A stretch of DNA of 64,000 bases from Roseibium marinum (GCF_002906165.1 NZ_PPCN01000001.1:992001-1056000); one strand, 5' to 3'; shown: positions 31,898 through 40,504, numbered from the stretch's first letter. Numbers and translations are program-made. The notes: generated by a model not told the origin, from the letters alone.

Positions 31898-32755
31898 TCA
31901 GGAAGTCCCGGCGCTTTTCAGGAAGTCGATGAGCCTGGCCGGAGCGTTGGCCTCGGTCTGCTCCGCGACCGGAATATCCCAATAGTCCGCGCCCTTGAGG
32001 CATTCCTGCAGGTAGCGGGCGGCGGAAGTCGCATGTGCGGCATCCGCGCCCGGTACGATCAGCGCGGGGATGTCGAGCTGCATGATGTCTTCCGGTTCGG
32101 CGCCCGGAGCGGTGTCACGATCGAACATCCCCCGGACCATACCTGCAACGGTCAATAGATAGTTCCTGACATCCAGCGCCGCATAGGCTGCCGCGAAGTC
32201 TGCCGAATTGCGGATCGGTGCGCCCCAGGGCCCGCCGCGCGGATCGGCGGAAAAGTTCTTGTCGTGGCTCTTTACCAGATCGACGACCGCCTGAAGGCCG
32301 TTTTCCTCCACGAAGGCGAGATGCCGGGCGAAGCGCTGATGACTGGAGATGCGATAGGGAGCTCCACCCACCGGCCAGTAGAGAACCATGGAACGCACCC
32401 GTTCCGGCGCCATGACGGCCAGAGCCGTGATCGGGCAGCAGCCCATGCAGCCGCCGATCACATGGGCGCTTTCATGGCCCAGGTGATCGAGAAGCCCCAG
32501 TCCCTGTCGGGCGAAATGCTGCCAGGTAATCCTCTCGATCCTGCCGCCGGACTGGCCGTTCTCGCGGCGGTCGAACAGGATGCACTGGAAACAATTTGGC
32601 AGGTGATCGAGCAACTTGATGCGCTGGTAGACGCCGAGGTCCGACCACTTCTCGATCCGGGCGTCGAAACCACCTGGCGCGAACATCAGCAGCGGCGGGC
32701 CTTCGCCGACAATTTCGTAGCGCGTGGAAATACCGTCGATTTCGGCAAAGGGCAT
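31898..32755 (-). CDS. Alpha/beta hydrolase with Cys in the nucleophile position
   Basis: A 285-aa alpha/beta-hydrolase-fold protein. It starts with LLMFAPGGFDARIEKW (oxyanion region) and has FDRRENGQSGG. The nucleophile elbow reads IGGCMGCCPI, so the usual GxSxG Ser is Cys103. A late LIVPGADAAHATSA segment could supply acid and base residues. Cys nucleophiles are known from dienelactone hydrolases and some C-C or lactone hydrolases. A lactone or ring-fission-product hydrolase role would fit the pathway. Its ATG overlaps the stop of the PanB-like gene, so the two are translationally coupled. Confidence 0.8.
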   Translation of the reverse strand: MPFAEIDGISTRYEIVGEGPPLLMFAPGGFDARIEKWSDLGVYQRIKLLDHLPNCFQCILFDRRENGQSGGRIERITWQHFARQGLGLLDHLGHESAHVIGGCMGCCPITALAVMAPERVRSMVLYWPVGGAPYRISSHQRFARHLAFVEENGLQAVVDLVKSHDKNFSADPRGGPWGAPIRNSADFAAAYAALDVRNYLLTVAGMVRGMFDRDTAPGAEPEDIMQLDIPALIVPGADAAHATSAARYLQECLKGADYWDIPVAEQTEANAPARLIDFLKSAGTS

Positions 32756-33576
32756 CAGGACCTCCCGGGTTGACCCTTGATCTGGCGAGCGGCACGCACG
32801 TCACCCGCACACTCGCTCAGCGCGTCGTGAATGATCCGCGCCACATTGGCATAGCCTGCCGGTTCCGTGTCGAGGGCAGATACGTTGTATCCGACGGCCG
32901 CCTGCGCGAGGCGTACGCGCCCGTCAAGCCACGGTCCGCCGCCGAAGCCGCCGATGACCGGAATTTTCACCGCCTCGACCACCTTCGGTCCAGCGACCCG
33001 TCCGGAATTGGTGAAGTCGAGCAGCACGGCTCCGGCCGCTTCCAGCATCCTGGCCTCCCCGATCATGCGCTCGGTCATGCCGGCGGGAAGTTCGGCCGCG
33101 CTGCCGGCCTGGTTTTCGTAGGCAATACCCACCGACAACGCGGTTTGCGGTGTCAGGCCGAATTGGGCCCACACTGGAACCCCGGCACGGGTCAGCGCTG
33201 AAACCGCCTCCGGGTAATCCGCTGCGCCGTCGAGCTTGATCATGTCGACGCCCGCTTCCTTGACGAAGCGGATCGCCGCCCGGACAGCCGCATCGGTGCC
33301 CTCCTGCAGGGGCCCGTAAGGGAAGTCGGCGCTGACCAGCGCGCGTTTCACCCCGCGCCGGACGGCCTTGGTGACGATGATCATCTCGTCCATCGTCACT
33401 TCGAGCGGATTATCGTGCCCCCACAGGTTCTTGCCGACGGTGTCACCGACCGAAACGATCTCGACACCGGCCCGGTCGGCGATGGCGGCCATATGCGTGT
33501 CCCAGGCGACAACGCCGAATATCTTTTCGCCCTTGCGCTTCATTTCGTGCAGCGCGGGGATGGTGACTGCGGTCAT
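32755..33576 (-). CDS. PanB-like (3-methyl-2-oxobutanoate hydroxymethyltransferase family) enzyme
   Basis: A 273-aa TIM-barrel protein of the phosphoenolpyruvate/ketopantoate superfamily. VVAWDTHMAAIADRAGVEIV followed by SVGDTVGKNLWGHDN, then VSADFPYGPLQEG and VKEAGVDMIKLDGA correspond to the PanB Mg and 2-oxoacid site (SVGDSLG.., D.PFGS, KLEGG). Sequence differences at these motifs and the catabolic context argue against pantothenate synthesis. It may perform a reverse aldol (C1- or 2-oxoacid-releasing) step. It precedes the Cys-type hydrolase in the same operon. Confidence 0.78.
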   Translation of the reverse strand: MTAVTIPALHEMKRKGEKIFGVVAWDTHMAAIADRAGVEIVSVGDTVGKNLWGHDNPLEVTMDEMIIVTKAVRRGVKRALVSADFPYGPLQEGTDAAVRAAIRFVKEAGVDMIKLDGAADYPEAVSALTRAGVPVWAQFGLTPQTALSVGIAYENQAGSAAELPAGMTERMIGEARMLEAAGAVLLDFTNSGRVAGPKVVEAVKIPVIGGFGGGPWLDGRVRLAQAAVGYNVSALDTEPAGYANVARIIHDALSECAGDVRAARQIKGQPGRS

Positions 33577-33606
33577 TTCATCCTCTTTCGTGGGTCTTTT
33601 GATCTA

Positions 33607-33701
33607 GGGCATCCTGCGTTCAGTGGAACGCAGACAAGATGCTCTACCACTCTAAAATCGATCAACTTTTAGCCTCCAATCGAATCCGGTTGGAGGTCTG
33701 T
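33607..33701 (-). repeat. Two-hairpin dispersed repeat, copy B (inverted)
   Basis: The inverse of copy A (11409-11503) with a few substitutions. Read on the minus strand: GACCTCCAACCGG ... TTGGAGGCT, AAAGTTGATCG, then GAGCATCTTGTCTGCGTTC ... GGATGC. It fills the gap between the reductase and PanB-like genes. Confidence 0.8.
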
Positions 33702-33705
33702 TGAT

Positions 33706-34701
33706 CTAGAAGAATTCGTCGAAATGCATCCGGTCCATCTGCAGGCCCGCCTCGTAGGCGGTCTTTTGAATGGCCGCGGACATGGCTGGAGGACCGGCGA
33801 AATAGAGCTCCTGTTCGCACAGGGCCGGGCCCATGGTTTGGGCAATGACATTGGGCAACAGGCCGCTGGGGCCGCTCCAGCCCGTTTCCGCTTCGGACAG
33901 CGCGGCCGTAAACCGGATTTTACCTGCCAGCTCCTTGCCGAGAACGGCTTCGGGGTCGAAGAGGTCGGAGCTGGTGCGGGCGCCGTAAAAGAAGTGCAGG
34001 GTCTGGTTGTCCAGCATTCCTTGCGCGAGAGCGCCGCGGGCGATTGAAACCATGGGCGAAAGGCCGGAGCCGCCGGCCGCGAGGACGATGTCCCGCTCGC
34101 TGTCTGCGCGTAGCCAGGCTGTGCCGTAGGGTCCGTCGATTGTCATTTCATCGCCGGGTGTTGCCTGCTCGAACAGGCAGCCCGTGGCAGCGCCTCCCGG
34201 CACGCGTTTGATCATGAAGCTCCAGGTGCCGTCGCCCGCAAGATTTGCCATGGAGTAGGCGCGGCCGCCTTCGACATCCGGTGGTGTGATAAGGGCGTAT
34301 TGGCCGGGGCGAAAGCCGTCCTGTGCGGGAATGCGGAAGGTGAATTCGTTGATGTCACGCGTAACAGGCGTGATGGAAACGAGTTCGGCTGTCCGTATTT
34401 CCGGCCTGTCGCGGCAGACCGTGGACGGATCCTGACGGAACTTGATCGTGCAATCGCTTTTGGGCGCCGCCTGGCAGCCGAGCCAGCGGTTGCGCTTCAG
34501 ATCGCGTTCGCTCCACGCCGGCGCGTCGGTGCGCTGGTGAAGCACTTCGCCGTCGAGCAGCTCGAACCGGCAATTGCCGCAGGAGCCGACATTGCAGGAG
34601 TAGGGCATGCCCAGGCCTGCGCGTAACGCCGCCCGCAGGATGGTGTCACCCTCCCTGCAATCAAAGACCGGCCCGTCTGGATGTATTTTGATCTTGGTCA
34701 T
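33706..34701 (-). CDS. 2Fe-2S ferredoxin-NAD(P)H oxidoreductase (oxygenase reductase component)
   Basis: A 331-aa protein with a plant-type ferredoxin domain first: CNVGSCGNC with Cys36, Cys41 and Cys44, and Cys76 in WLGCQ. An FAD domain (FRPGQYALITP, then GGRAYSMANLA, near the RxYS flavin motif) and an NAD domain (LAAGGSGLSPMVSIARG, FAGPPAM) follow. This order is that of reductases feeding Rieske or diiron oxygenases (naphthalene dioxygenase/methane monooxygenase type). It should pass electrons from NAD(P)H via the Rieske ferredoxin (22179-22505) to the oxygenase at 38665. It lies between the IclR and PanB-like genes. Confidence 0.88.
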   Translation of the reverse strand: MTKIKIHPDGPVFDCREGDTILRAALRAGLGMPYSCNVGSCGNCRFELLDGEVLHQRTDAPAWSERDLKRNRWLGCQAAPKSDCTIKFRQDPSTVCRDRPEIRTAELVSITPVTRDINEFTFRIPAQDGFRPGQYALITPPDVEGGRAYSMANLAGDGTWSFMIKRVPGGAATGCLFEQATPGDEMTIDGPYGTAWLRADSERDIVLAAGGSGLSPMVSIARGALAQGMLDNQTLHFFYGARTSSDLFDPEAVLGKELAGKIRFTAALSEAETGWSGPSGLLPNVIAQTMGPALCEQELYFAGPPAMSAAIQKTAYEAGLQMDRMHFDEFF

Positions 34702-34729
34702 TAGACTGGCGGTTTCAGGCCTTCCTGGG

Positions 34730-35563
34730 TCAAACGTAAATCGGAGCGTTTATGTCGTAACCGAGTTTGCGGGAAATCTTCTGGGCGGTCTCCACGGCCA
34801 GGGCCGCCAGTTGGGCAAGTTGCCGTTTCCGCAGCCTGATCCTGGGACCGGCGATGCTTACGGTGGCGACGGTGCGCCCCTCGCCATTGAAAATCGGCGC
34901 GGCGATGCAACGGGTTCCCTCGTCGCATTCCTCGTCTTCGAACGCGAAACCCTGGCGGCGTACCTTGCCGATCCGCTCACGAAGCTCCGCCTCGTCGGTG
35001 ACCGTCTTTTCGGTGCGCGCTGCGCGCGGCTGGGAAAAGAACCGGTCAAGGTCCTTCTCGGAAAGCCCGGCCAGCAGGCAAATACCTTCCGCCGTGCAGA
35101 AAGCCGGTTTCAACTGGCCGGTGCCGGAGCGCAGGCGCAGGGTTTGCGGACTTTCGAAATCATGCAGGAAGACCACGCTTTGCCGGTCGAGTACGGCGAG
35201 ACGGACATTTTCCTGGGTAAGGTCGCGGAGCTCGTTGAGATAGAGCTTGGAGTCCGCCGCTACATCGAGCTTGGAGCGGACAAGGGAGCCGAGGCTGAAC
35301 AATCCGATACCAAGGCTGTAGCGGCCGTTTTCCGGATTCTGATCCAAAAGGCCCTCTTCCAGAAGACTGCCGGTCAGCCGGTGGACGGTGCTCTTGGCGA
35401 CACCGAGCCTTTTGGCGAGTTCGCTGATGCCCAGTTCCGTGTCGTTTTCGCTGAAGGTCTTGAGCAAATGAATTGCGGTGGTGACCGACGAGAGCCGTGA
35501 CAAATCCCGGCGGGGATTCCTGTTCGGTTCCTGACGGGTCGGGTGGGGAGTTTCTTCGGACAT
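34730..35563 (-). CDS. IclR-family transcriptional regulator (candidate master regulator of the region)
   Basis: A 277-aa protein. The winged helix-turn-helix covers roughly residues 25-85 (SSVTTAIHLLKTFSENDTEL, then GISELAKRLGVAKSTVHRLT), followed by the IclR effector domain with VRLAVLDRQSVVFLHDFESP, CTAEGICLLAGL and CIAAPIFNGEGRTVATVSIA. Many relatives control aromatic-acid operons and bind palindromes with GGAAC/GTTCC-like half-sites. It is the only IclR gene here, and operator copy 8 lies 11 bp upstream of its start. I therefore assign the eleven operators to it by inference. The ATG at 35563 is preferred over one at 35650. Confidence 0.88.
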   Translation of the reverse strand: MSEETPHPTRQEPNRNPRRDLSRLSSVTTAIHLLKTFSENDTELGISELAKRLGVAKSTVHRLTGSLLEEGLLDQNPENGRYSLGIGLFSLGSLVRSKLDVAADSKLYLNELRDLTQENVRLAVLDRQSVVFLHDFESPQTLRLRSGTGQLKPAFCTAEGICLLAGLSEKDLDRFFSQPRAARTEKTVTDEAELRERIGKVRRQGFAFEDEECDEGTRCIAAPIFNGEGRTVATVSIAGPRIRLRKRQLAQLAALAVETAQKISRKLGYDINAPIYV

Positions 35564-35573
35564 GCTTTGATAC

Positions 35574-35598
35574 GTTCCGCTCAATAGAACTGCGTTCG
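35574..35598 (+). promoter_or_regulatory. Putative IclR-regulon operator, copy 8 (autoregulatory position)
   Basis: GTTCCgctcAATA, GAAC, 3 nt, GTTCG. It lies 11 bp upstream of the iclR ATG and in opposite orientation to the gene, consistent with autorepression. Confidence 0.6.
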
Positions 35599-35646
35599 TT
35601 TGCCGCAGCAATTGTCCAGAACTGTTAATCACCGGCCCCTCCCTGG

Positions 35647-37335
35647 TCAATGCTCATGGCCGTGCGGGCCATGATCGTGATCGTGGTTGTGATCGTCATG
35701 GTGATGTCCGCCGTGCGGCTGGAAATGAATACGTTCCTGGCGGCGCGGGCCGCGGGGATCCTCCTTGAAAAGCAGGGACTTCACCGTCACCGGGACTGTG
35801 AAGGACGGTAAGCGGATCTTGCCCAGATCGATGTAGTCGAAATCGCGCAGCGAAATTCCGTCGAGGACCAGAAGGTCATTGGCGAGGCCGATTTCGTTGC
35901 GAAGAATGCCACCGAGCGTCAGGGCAATATCGCCGTCGATCATGATATGGATCGGGTGGCCGGCTTTGATTCGCGCCTGCAGGGCCTGCACGATGCCGTC
36001 CGCAAGCGTTCGAATGACCGGGTAATCGGGGGGCAGGCGGAACTCATAGGCGAGAACCACTTCATCCGTTTCCGGATCGAGATCGAACGCCTCGAAATGC
36101 TCCACCGTCAGGCGGGCGATCTCGGCGGCTTCCGGCCGGGACGCCAGGTTCACGTCGGGCTTGAGGACTTGCATGTTGCGCCGGGGCAGGAGGCGGCCGG
36201 GAGACGTAATGGTCGAGGTCTGTCCGCTCAACTGGACGGAATATTCCGATGCGCCCAGTGCGGTCGCGCGGATGCAGGCGGCGGCGGGAAGCACGGGGAC
36301 GCCGAACAGGCCGCGCTCGCCGCGCTCTTTCAGGCTTTTGCCCAGGTGAAATCCGAGATCGCCGAAATCGCGCGTCTCGCGCCCGGCGACATATTCGCCG
36401 ACACCGCCCGAAATTATAATGCCGTCCAGATGTCCGGGGTCTTCGGGAATATCCGTGAGAAACAGTTCCGCGACCTGAGCCGGCAGAGGACGCTCGGCAA
36501 GCGCGGCGGTCAGGAGATCCGCCATGTGCTCGGCGATCCGGCGAATCGTATCGCCGGAGCAGGCATCGCCGACCGCCAGATCGAATCCGGCCGCGCGCGC
36601 GTGATGCCGCCCCGCGGGTTCCGCGCGGACGACCCGCCCCTCGTCCGTGGCGATCAACCGTCCGCCAACGTGCAGGGCCGCGGTCCAGCGGATGTGGCCC
36701 TCCTCGCAAAGAGCGAGCTTCGTCGTGCCGCCGCCGATGTCGACGTTCAGGATGCGGATCTTGTCTTCGTGGCTTTTCTTAGCGGCGCCTGAGCCATAGG
36801 CCGCAAGCATCGCCTCCATGTGATTGCCCGCTGTCGCCGTGACGAAATCGCCACCCTTTTCGGCGACGACCGCGGCAATCGCTTCGGCATTTTCCCGGCG
36901 CAGCGCCTCGCCGGTCAGGATAACCACACCGGTGTCGATGTCGCTCGGCCTGATCCCGGCATCGTTGTAGGCATTGTCGATGATGTGGCCGAGCGCTTGC
37001 GCGTCGATCCGGGTTTCACTTGCAAAAGGCGTGAAGCTGACCGGGGACTCGTAGGCAGTCTTGCGGTCGACGATGACATAGCGCGACGCGAGGCTTTCCG
37101 CCAATCGCTGCAGGTGGATGGTGGAAAAGATCACCTGGGTTCCCGCCGAGCCGATGTCGATGCCCACGGAAGTCAGCGAGACGTTGTCACGTTGCCAGAT
37201 CGGATTGTCTTCCAGAGGTCCCGGATCGATGTCGTCATGGTCGTGATCGGCGTCCCCGTCATGCTCATGGGCGTAGAAGTCGCCGAACATGTGGTCGTCG
37301 ATCGAGTGGCGTTTCGGGATCTTCTCATCCGTCAT
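35647..37335 (-). CDS. EutA-like actin/Hsp70-fold ATPase, His-rich, paralogue 2
   Basis: A 562-aa paralogue of the protein at 16922-18409. The nucleotide signatures are VGIDIGSAGTQVIFS, LNVDIGGGTTKLALCE and IIISGGVGEYVAG. It carries two metal-binding-looking extensions that the first copy lacks. The N-terminal one is HEHDGDADHDHDDIDPG (about residues 20-38), and the C-terminal tail contains HHHDDHNHDHDHGPHGHEH. A reactivase with such tails could carry and deliver a metal. It is divergent from bicupin paralogue 2, with operator copy 9 between them. I chose the ATG at 37335, with GAGGAA just upstream. No ethanolamine ammonia-lyase gene is near. Confidence 0.8.
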   Translation of the reverse strand: MTDEKIPKRHSIDDHMFGDFYAHEHDGDADHDHDDIDPGPLEDNPIWQRDNVSLTSVGIDIGSAGTQVIFSTIHLQRLAESLASRYVIVDRKTAYESPVSFTPFASETRIDAQALGHIIDNAYNDAGIRPSDIDTGVVILTGEALRRENAEAIAAVVAEKGGDFVTATAGNHMEAMLAAYGSGAAKKSHEDKIRILNVDIGGGTTKLALCEEGHIRWTAALHVGGRLIATDEGRVVRAEPAGRHHARAAGFDLAVGDACSGDTIRRIAEHMADLLTAALAERPLPAQVAELFLTDIPEDPGHLDGIIISGGVGEYVAGRETRDFGDLGFHLGKSLKERGERGLFGVPVLPAAACIRATALGASEYSVQLSGQTSTITSPGRLLPRRNMQVLKPDVNLASRPEAAEIARLTVEHFEAFDLDPETDEVVLAYEFRLPPDYPVIRTLADGIVQALQARIKAGHPIHIMIDGDIALTLGGILRNEIGLANDLLVLDGISLRDFDYIDLGKIRLPSFTVPVTVKSLLFKEDPRGPRRQERIHFQPHGGHHHDDHNHDHDHGPHGHEH

Positions 37336-37340
37336 CAAGT

Positions 37341-37365
37341 GTTCCTCTATATGGACCGCCGGTCC
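37341..37365 (+). promoter_or_regulatory. Putative IclR-regulon operator, copy 9, with promoter
   Basis: GTTCCtctATATG, GACC, 3 nt, GGTCC. TTGACG (37367-37372) starts one nt after the site, with GTATCG 17 nt further. It drives the eight-gene rightward operon starting at 37456. It also overlaps the ribosome site of the leftward EutA-like gene. Confidence 0.65.
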
Positions 37366-37455
37366 ATTGACGGGACCATACCGTCTGTCGTATCGTTTCC
37401 GCAACCAAAAAAGACGCAGCCCGGATTCGTGGGCTCGGGGTGAAAGGAAGTGTCA

Positions 37456-38571
37456 ATGAACGCACAGGCGATTGTTTCTGAAAAACTCGCTGCAAAATTC
37501 AGTACCGAGAAGGAGACGCCCTATACGCGGTTCATCGCCGCGGAGGGTCTGGAGATCATCAACGGCAATTACGTGCCGAGCCTGCACGAGGTCGAGCTGA
37601 AACCATGGGCACGGCGTGGCGGCAGTGCGGTCTTCCTCAATCACGATGCCAGCCGCACCTCGAACGACTGCTACGTTCTGGAAATTCCGGCGGGCGGCAA
37701 ACTCAATCCCCATCGCCAGTTGTTCGAGGAGACGGTGCTGATCCTGTCCGGCCGCGGTTCAACCGTGGTCTGGGACGACAAGGGCAACCAGGTGAGCTTC
37801 GAATGGGGACCGGGGGCGATTTTCGGCATTCCGCTCAATGCGAACCATCAGCATTTCAACGGGTCGGGCACCGAGCCCGCGCGCTATGTCGCCGTGACCA
37901 ACATGCCGCCCGTCATGAATATCTATGAAGCGCCGGAGTTCATCTTCGACACGGAGTATGATTTCGAGGGCCGGTTCAACGGAGAGCCGGACTACTTCGC
38001 CGATCAGGGCGAGCAGAACGGTCTGATGATGGAGACAAACTTCGTTGCCGACGCGGTCAACCTGCCGCTCATCGCAGCGAAGGAACGCGGCGCGGGAGGA
38101 GGGCATATCCGCTTCCAGCTCGCCAAATGCTCCATGAACAGCCATATCAGCCAGTTTCCGGTCGGCACCTACAAGAAGTGCCACCGCCATGGCCCCGGTG
38201 CGCATGTCATCATTCTGTCCGGCGAGGGATACAGCCTGATGTGGCCGGAAGGTGAGGAGCCGATGCGTTATGAGTGGAAGCCGGGCTCGATGATCGTTCC
38301 GCCGAACATGTGGTACCACCAGCATTTCAATACCGGGACAACGCCCGCGCGTTACCTGGCTTTCAAATACGAGGGCGTGGCGATCCGCAATGCCCAGGGG
38401 GTGCCGAAAGCCTGGATCAGCCAGCGCATCGGCGGAGACCAGATCGATTACGCAGACGAAAGCGAACTGGTGCGGACCATGTTCGCCGATGCGCTCACCA
38501 GAAACGGGCTGGAGCCGAAGATGGACGAGGCCTACAGGGCCGAAGTCGCTGATCTGCCACCGAAAAAGTAG
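37456..38571 (+). CDS. Bicupin protein, putative metal-dependent dioxygenase (paralogue 2)
   Basis: A 371-aa two-cupin protein related to that at 15717-16925. Domain 1 ligands: His86 and Glu91/Glu92 in NPHRQLFEETVLILSGRG, and His131/His133 in PLNANHQHFN. Domain 2: His243/His245 in KKCHRHGPGAHVIILSGEGY, and His288/His290 in NMWYHQHFNTG. Both domains therefore keep plausible metal sites. It heads the operon encoding the Rieske oxygenase and the metal transport set. The ATG at 37456 has AAAGGAAG 6 nt upstream. It may perform ring cleavage of the hydroxylated product; that is inference. Confidence 0.8.
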   Translation: MNAQAIVSEKLAAKFSTEKETPYTRFIAAEGLEIINGNYVPSLHEVELKPWARRGGSAVFLNHDASRTSNDCYVLEIPAGGKLNPHRQLFEETVLILSGRGSTVVWDDKGNQVSFEWGPGAIFGIPLNANHQHFNGSGTEPARYVAVTNMPPVMNIYEAPEFIFDTEYDFEGRFNGEPDYFADQGEQNGLMMETNFVADAVNLPLIAAKERGAGGGHIRFQLAKCSMNSHISQFPVGTYKKCHRHGPGAHVIILSGEGYSLMWPEGEEPMRYEWKPGSMIVPPNMWYHQHFNTGTTPARYLAFKYEGVAIRNAQGVPKAWISQRIGGDQIDYADESELVRTMFADALTRNGLEPKMDEAYRAEVADLPPKK

Positions 38572-38664
38572 GTAATTTCAATCTGCCCGGCCGGATGGGG
38601 CGGTCGAGGACAAGGATTAAGAATAAGAACCGCGCGGAACAGCGGTAAATTCGGAGGAAAGCCA

Positions 38665-39951
38665 ATGCTTCGCAAGGAATACAATGATCTTCTGACGCAG
38701 ACCGATCCCGGCACCTCGATGGGCGACATGTTCCGGCAATACTGGGTTCCAGCCCTGCTTGCCAGTGAACTGGCGGAAAACGACTGCGACCCTGTCCGCG
38801 TAAAGCTTTTGGGAGAACGGTTGATCGCATTCAGGGACACCGAGGGCCGCTACGGTCTGATGGATGAATTCTGTGCCCACCGCGGCGTGTCGCTCTGGTT
38901 CGGACGAAATGAGGAAGGCGGCTTGCGCTGCCCCTACCATGGCTGGAAATACGATCATACCGGCCAGTGTATAGAGGTGCCTTCGGAATCGGCGGAAAGC
39001 GGCTTCTGTCAGAAGGTCAAGTTGCGCTCCTATCCGCTGATCAAGGTCGGTGACGTCCTGTGGACCCATATGGGCAGTGAGGAAAACCGTCCGCCGGAAC
39101 CTGCCTGGGAATTCGCCAATTTGCCGCCGGAACAGACCTATACCTCCAAGCGCTGGCAGGAATGCAACTGGCTGCAGGCCATGGAGGGCGGCATCGATTC
39201 CAGCCATGTGTCCTTCCTGCATTCCGGCAGCCTGAAAACGGATCCGCTGTTCAAGGGCGCCAAGGGCAACCAGTATAACCAGAATGACAAGAAGCCGGTC
39301 TTCGAAGTTGTCGAATCCGACGGCGGTCTTTATATCGGCGCGCGCCGCATGGCGGAGGACGATCATTACTACTGGCGCATCACGCCGTGGGTCATGCCAT
39401 CCTTCACGATGGTTCCACCGCGCGGCGACCATCCGGTCCATGGACATTTCTGGATACCGATCGACGATGAAAACTGCTGGGCCTGGTCCTTCGACTATCA
39501 CCCGACCCGGGCGCTGACGGACAAGGAGCGCCAGGCGATGATCGACGGTTACGGCGTTCACAATCAATATGTGCCGGGCACCTTCCGGCCGCGCCAGAAC
39601 AAGGATAATGACTATCTCATGGACCGTGAGGCGCAAAGGCGGGGTGAAACCTATTCCGGCATCTGGGGTATCGCCATGCAGGATGCCAGTCTGCAGGAAA
39701 GCATGGGTCCGATCGTCGACCGGACCAAGGAAAACCTTGTTTCCACCGATAACGGCATCATCATGGCCCGGCACCGGCTTCGCAAGGCCTGCGAGGCCTT
39801 GCGGGACAAGGGGATTCAGCCTCCGGGCCTTGTCCCCGAACATCAGCAGGTCCGGTCCGCAGCCAGGGTGCTTCCACCCGACCAGCCGTTCAAGGACGCG
39901 ATGAAGGACGATCTGACAGTGCGGCCGGGCGTCAAGCAGACATCGGTATAG
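38665..39951 (+). CDS. Rieske non-heme iron oxygenase, phthalate 4,5-dioxygenase type
   Basis: A 428-aa oxygenase component. The Rieske site is CAHRGVS (Cys70, His72) with CPYHGWKYDH (Cys89, His92), and the mononuclear iron region is CNWLQAMEGGIDSSHVSFLH with His181 and His186. The N-terminus (LLTQTDPGTSMGDMFRQYWV followed by PALL) and MDEFCAHRG are typical of the phthalate dioxygenase/OPD-like subgroup. That subgroup works as homo-oligomers on carboxylated aromatics. It hydroxylates an aromatic ring with electrons from the regulon reductase and ferredoxin. A GGAGGAAA ribosome site supports the start. Confidence 0.9.
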   Translation: MLRKEYNDLLTQTDPGTSMGDMFRQYWVPALLASELAENDCDPVRVKLLGERLIAFRDTEGRYGLMDEFCAHRGVSLWFGRNEEGGLRCPYHGWKYDHTGQCIEVPSESAESGFCQKVKLRSYPLIKVGDVLWTHMGSEENRPPEPAWEFANLPPEQTYTSKRWQECNWLQAMEGGIDSSHVSFLHSGSLKTDPLFKGAKGNQYNQNDKKPVFEVVESDGGLYIGARRMAEDDHYYWRITPWVMPSFTMVPPRGDHPVHGHFWIPIDDENCWAWSFDYHPTRALTDKERQAMIDGYGVHNQYVPGTFRPRQNKDNDYLMDREAQRRGETYSGIWGIAMQDASLQESMGPIVDRTKENLVSTDNGIIMARHRLRKACEALRDKGIQPPGLVPEHQQVRSAARVLPPDQPFKDAMKDDLTVRPGVKQTSV

Positions 39952-39952
39952 G

Positions 39953-40504
39953 ATGATGGATCTGAAAGAGGTTTTCTTCGACCCGAACCACCCGACGCTC
40001 CTGGGCAGCTGTGCCCGGGCAGCGACGGCTGAAGAAGCGCGGTTCCGCGTTCAATATCCAAACTCGCGAACACGCAGCTCCCGCATCTTCGCCCTCGACG
40101 CCGGTGCGGCCGAAGCGATGTACGCCATTACCGAAGACCCCTGGAACGGCGCTCATTTCCTGACGCTTGTCGACCGCGGGCCTGTGGATCCGGCAACGAC
40201 CGACGCCCGGGATCTGCCGCTTGCCCACCCTGACGGGACGTCGGCGGATCTGACCGAAGAGACCGACGGAGCCGACGTGGTGGTGCTGCTTGCCACCAGC
40301 GGCGACAACGAGGGCGCGGCGGAAGTGATCGCGCGCGAAGCGTTTCACCGGCACATCATGTGCGCCGGTCTCGCGCTGGGCTCGGGGAAAAGCGATGCCT
40401 CGGTCGACAGGGTTGTAAATTCCATGCGGCGGTTCGCCACCGTGCTGGTCGTTGCCAGGGACAATGACTACATACCCGCCATGCTGACGGCATTGCGGGC
40501 ATGA
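39953..40504 (+). CDS. Uncharacterised 183-aa protein in the Rieske/metal operon
   Basis: I do not recognise a family with confidence. The C-terminal half alternates hydrophobic strands and helices (ADVVVLLATSGDNEGAAEVI, then IMCAGLALGSGKSDASVDRV, TVLVVARDNDYIPAMLTALR), which looks like a Rossmann-type or nucleotide-binding fold. The N-terminal part contains RTRSSRIFALDAGAAEAMYA. There are no membrane segments or signal peptide. It starts 1 bp after the Rieske oxygenase stop and overlaps the transporter gene by 4 bp (ATGA), so it is firmly part of the operon. Confidence 0.7.
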   Translation: MMDLKEVFFDPNHPTLLGSCARAATAEEARFRVQYPNSRTRSSRIFALDAGAAEAMYAITEDPWNGAHFLTLVDRGPVDPATTDARDLPLAHPDGTSADLTEETDGADVVVLLATSGDNEGAAEVIAREAFHRHIMCAGLALGSGKSDASVDRVVNSMRRFATVLVVARDNDYIPAMLTALRA

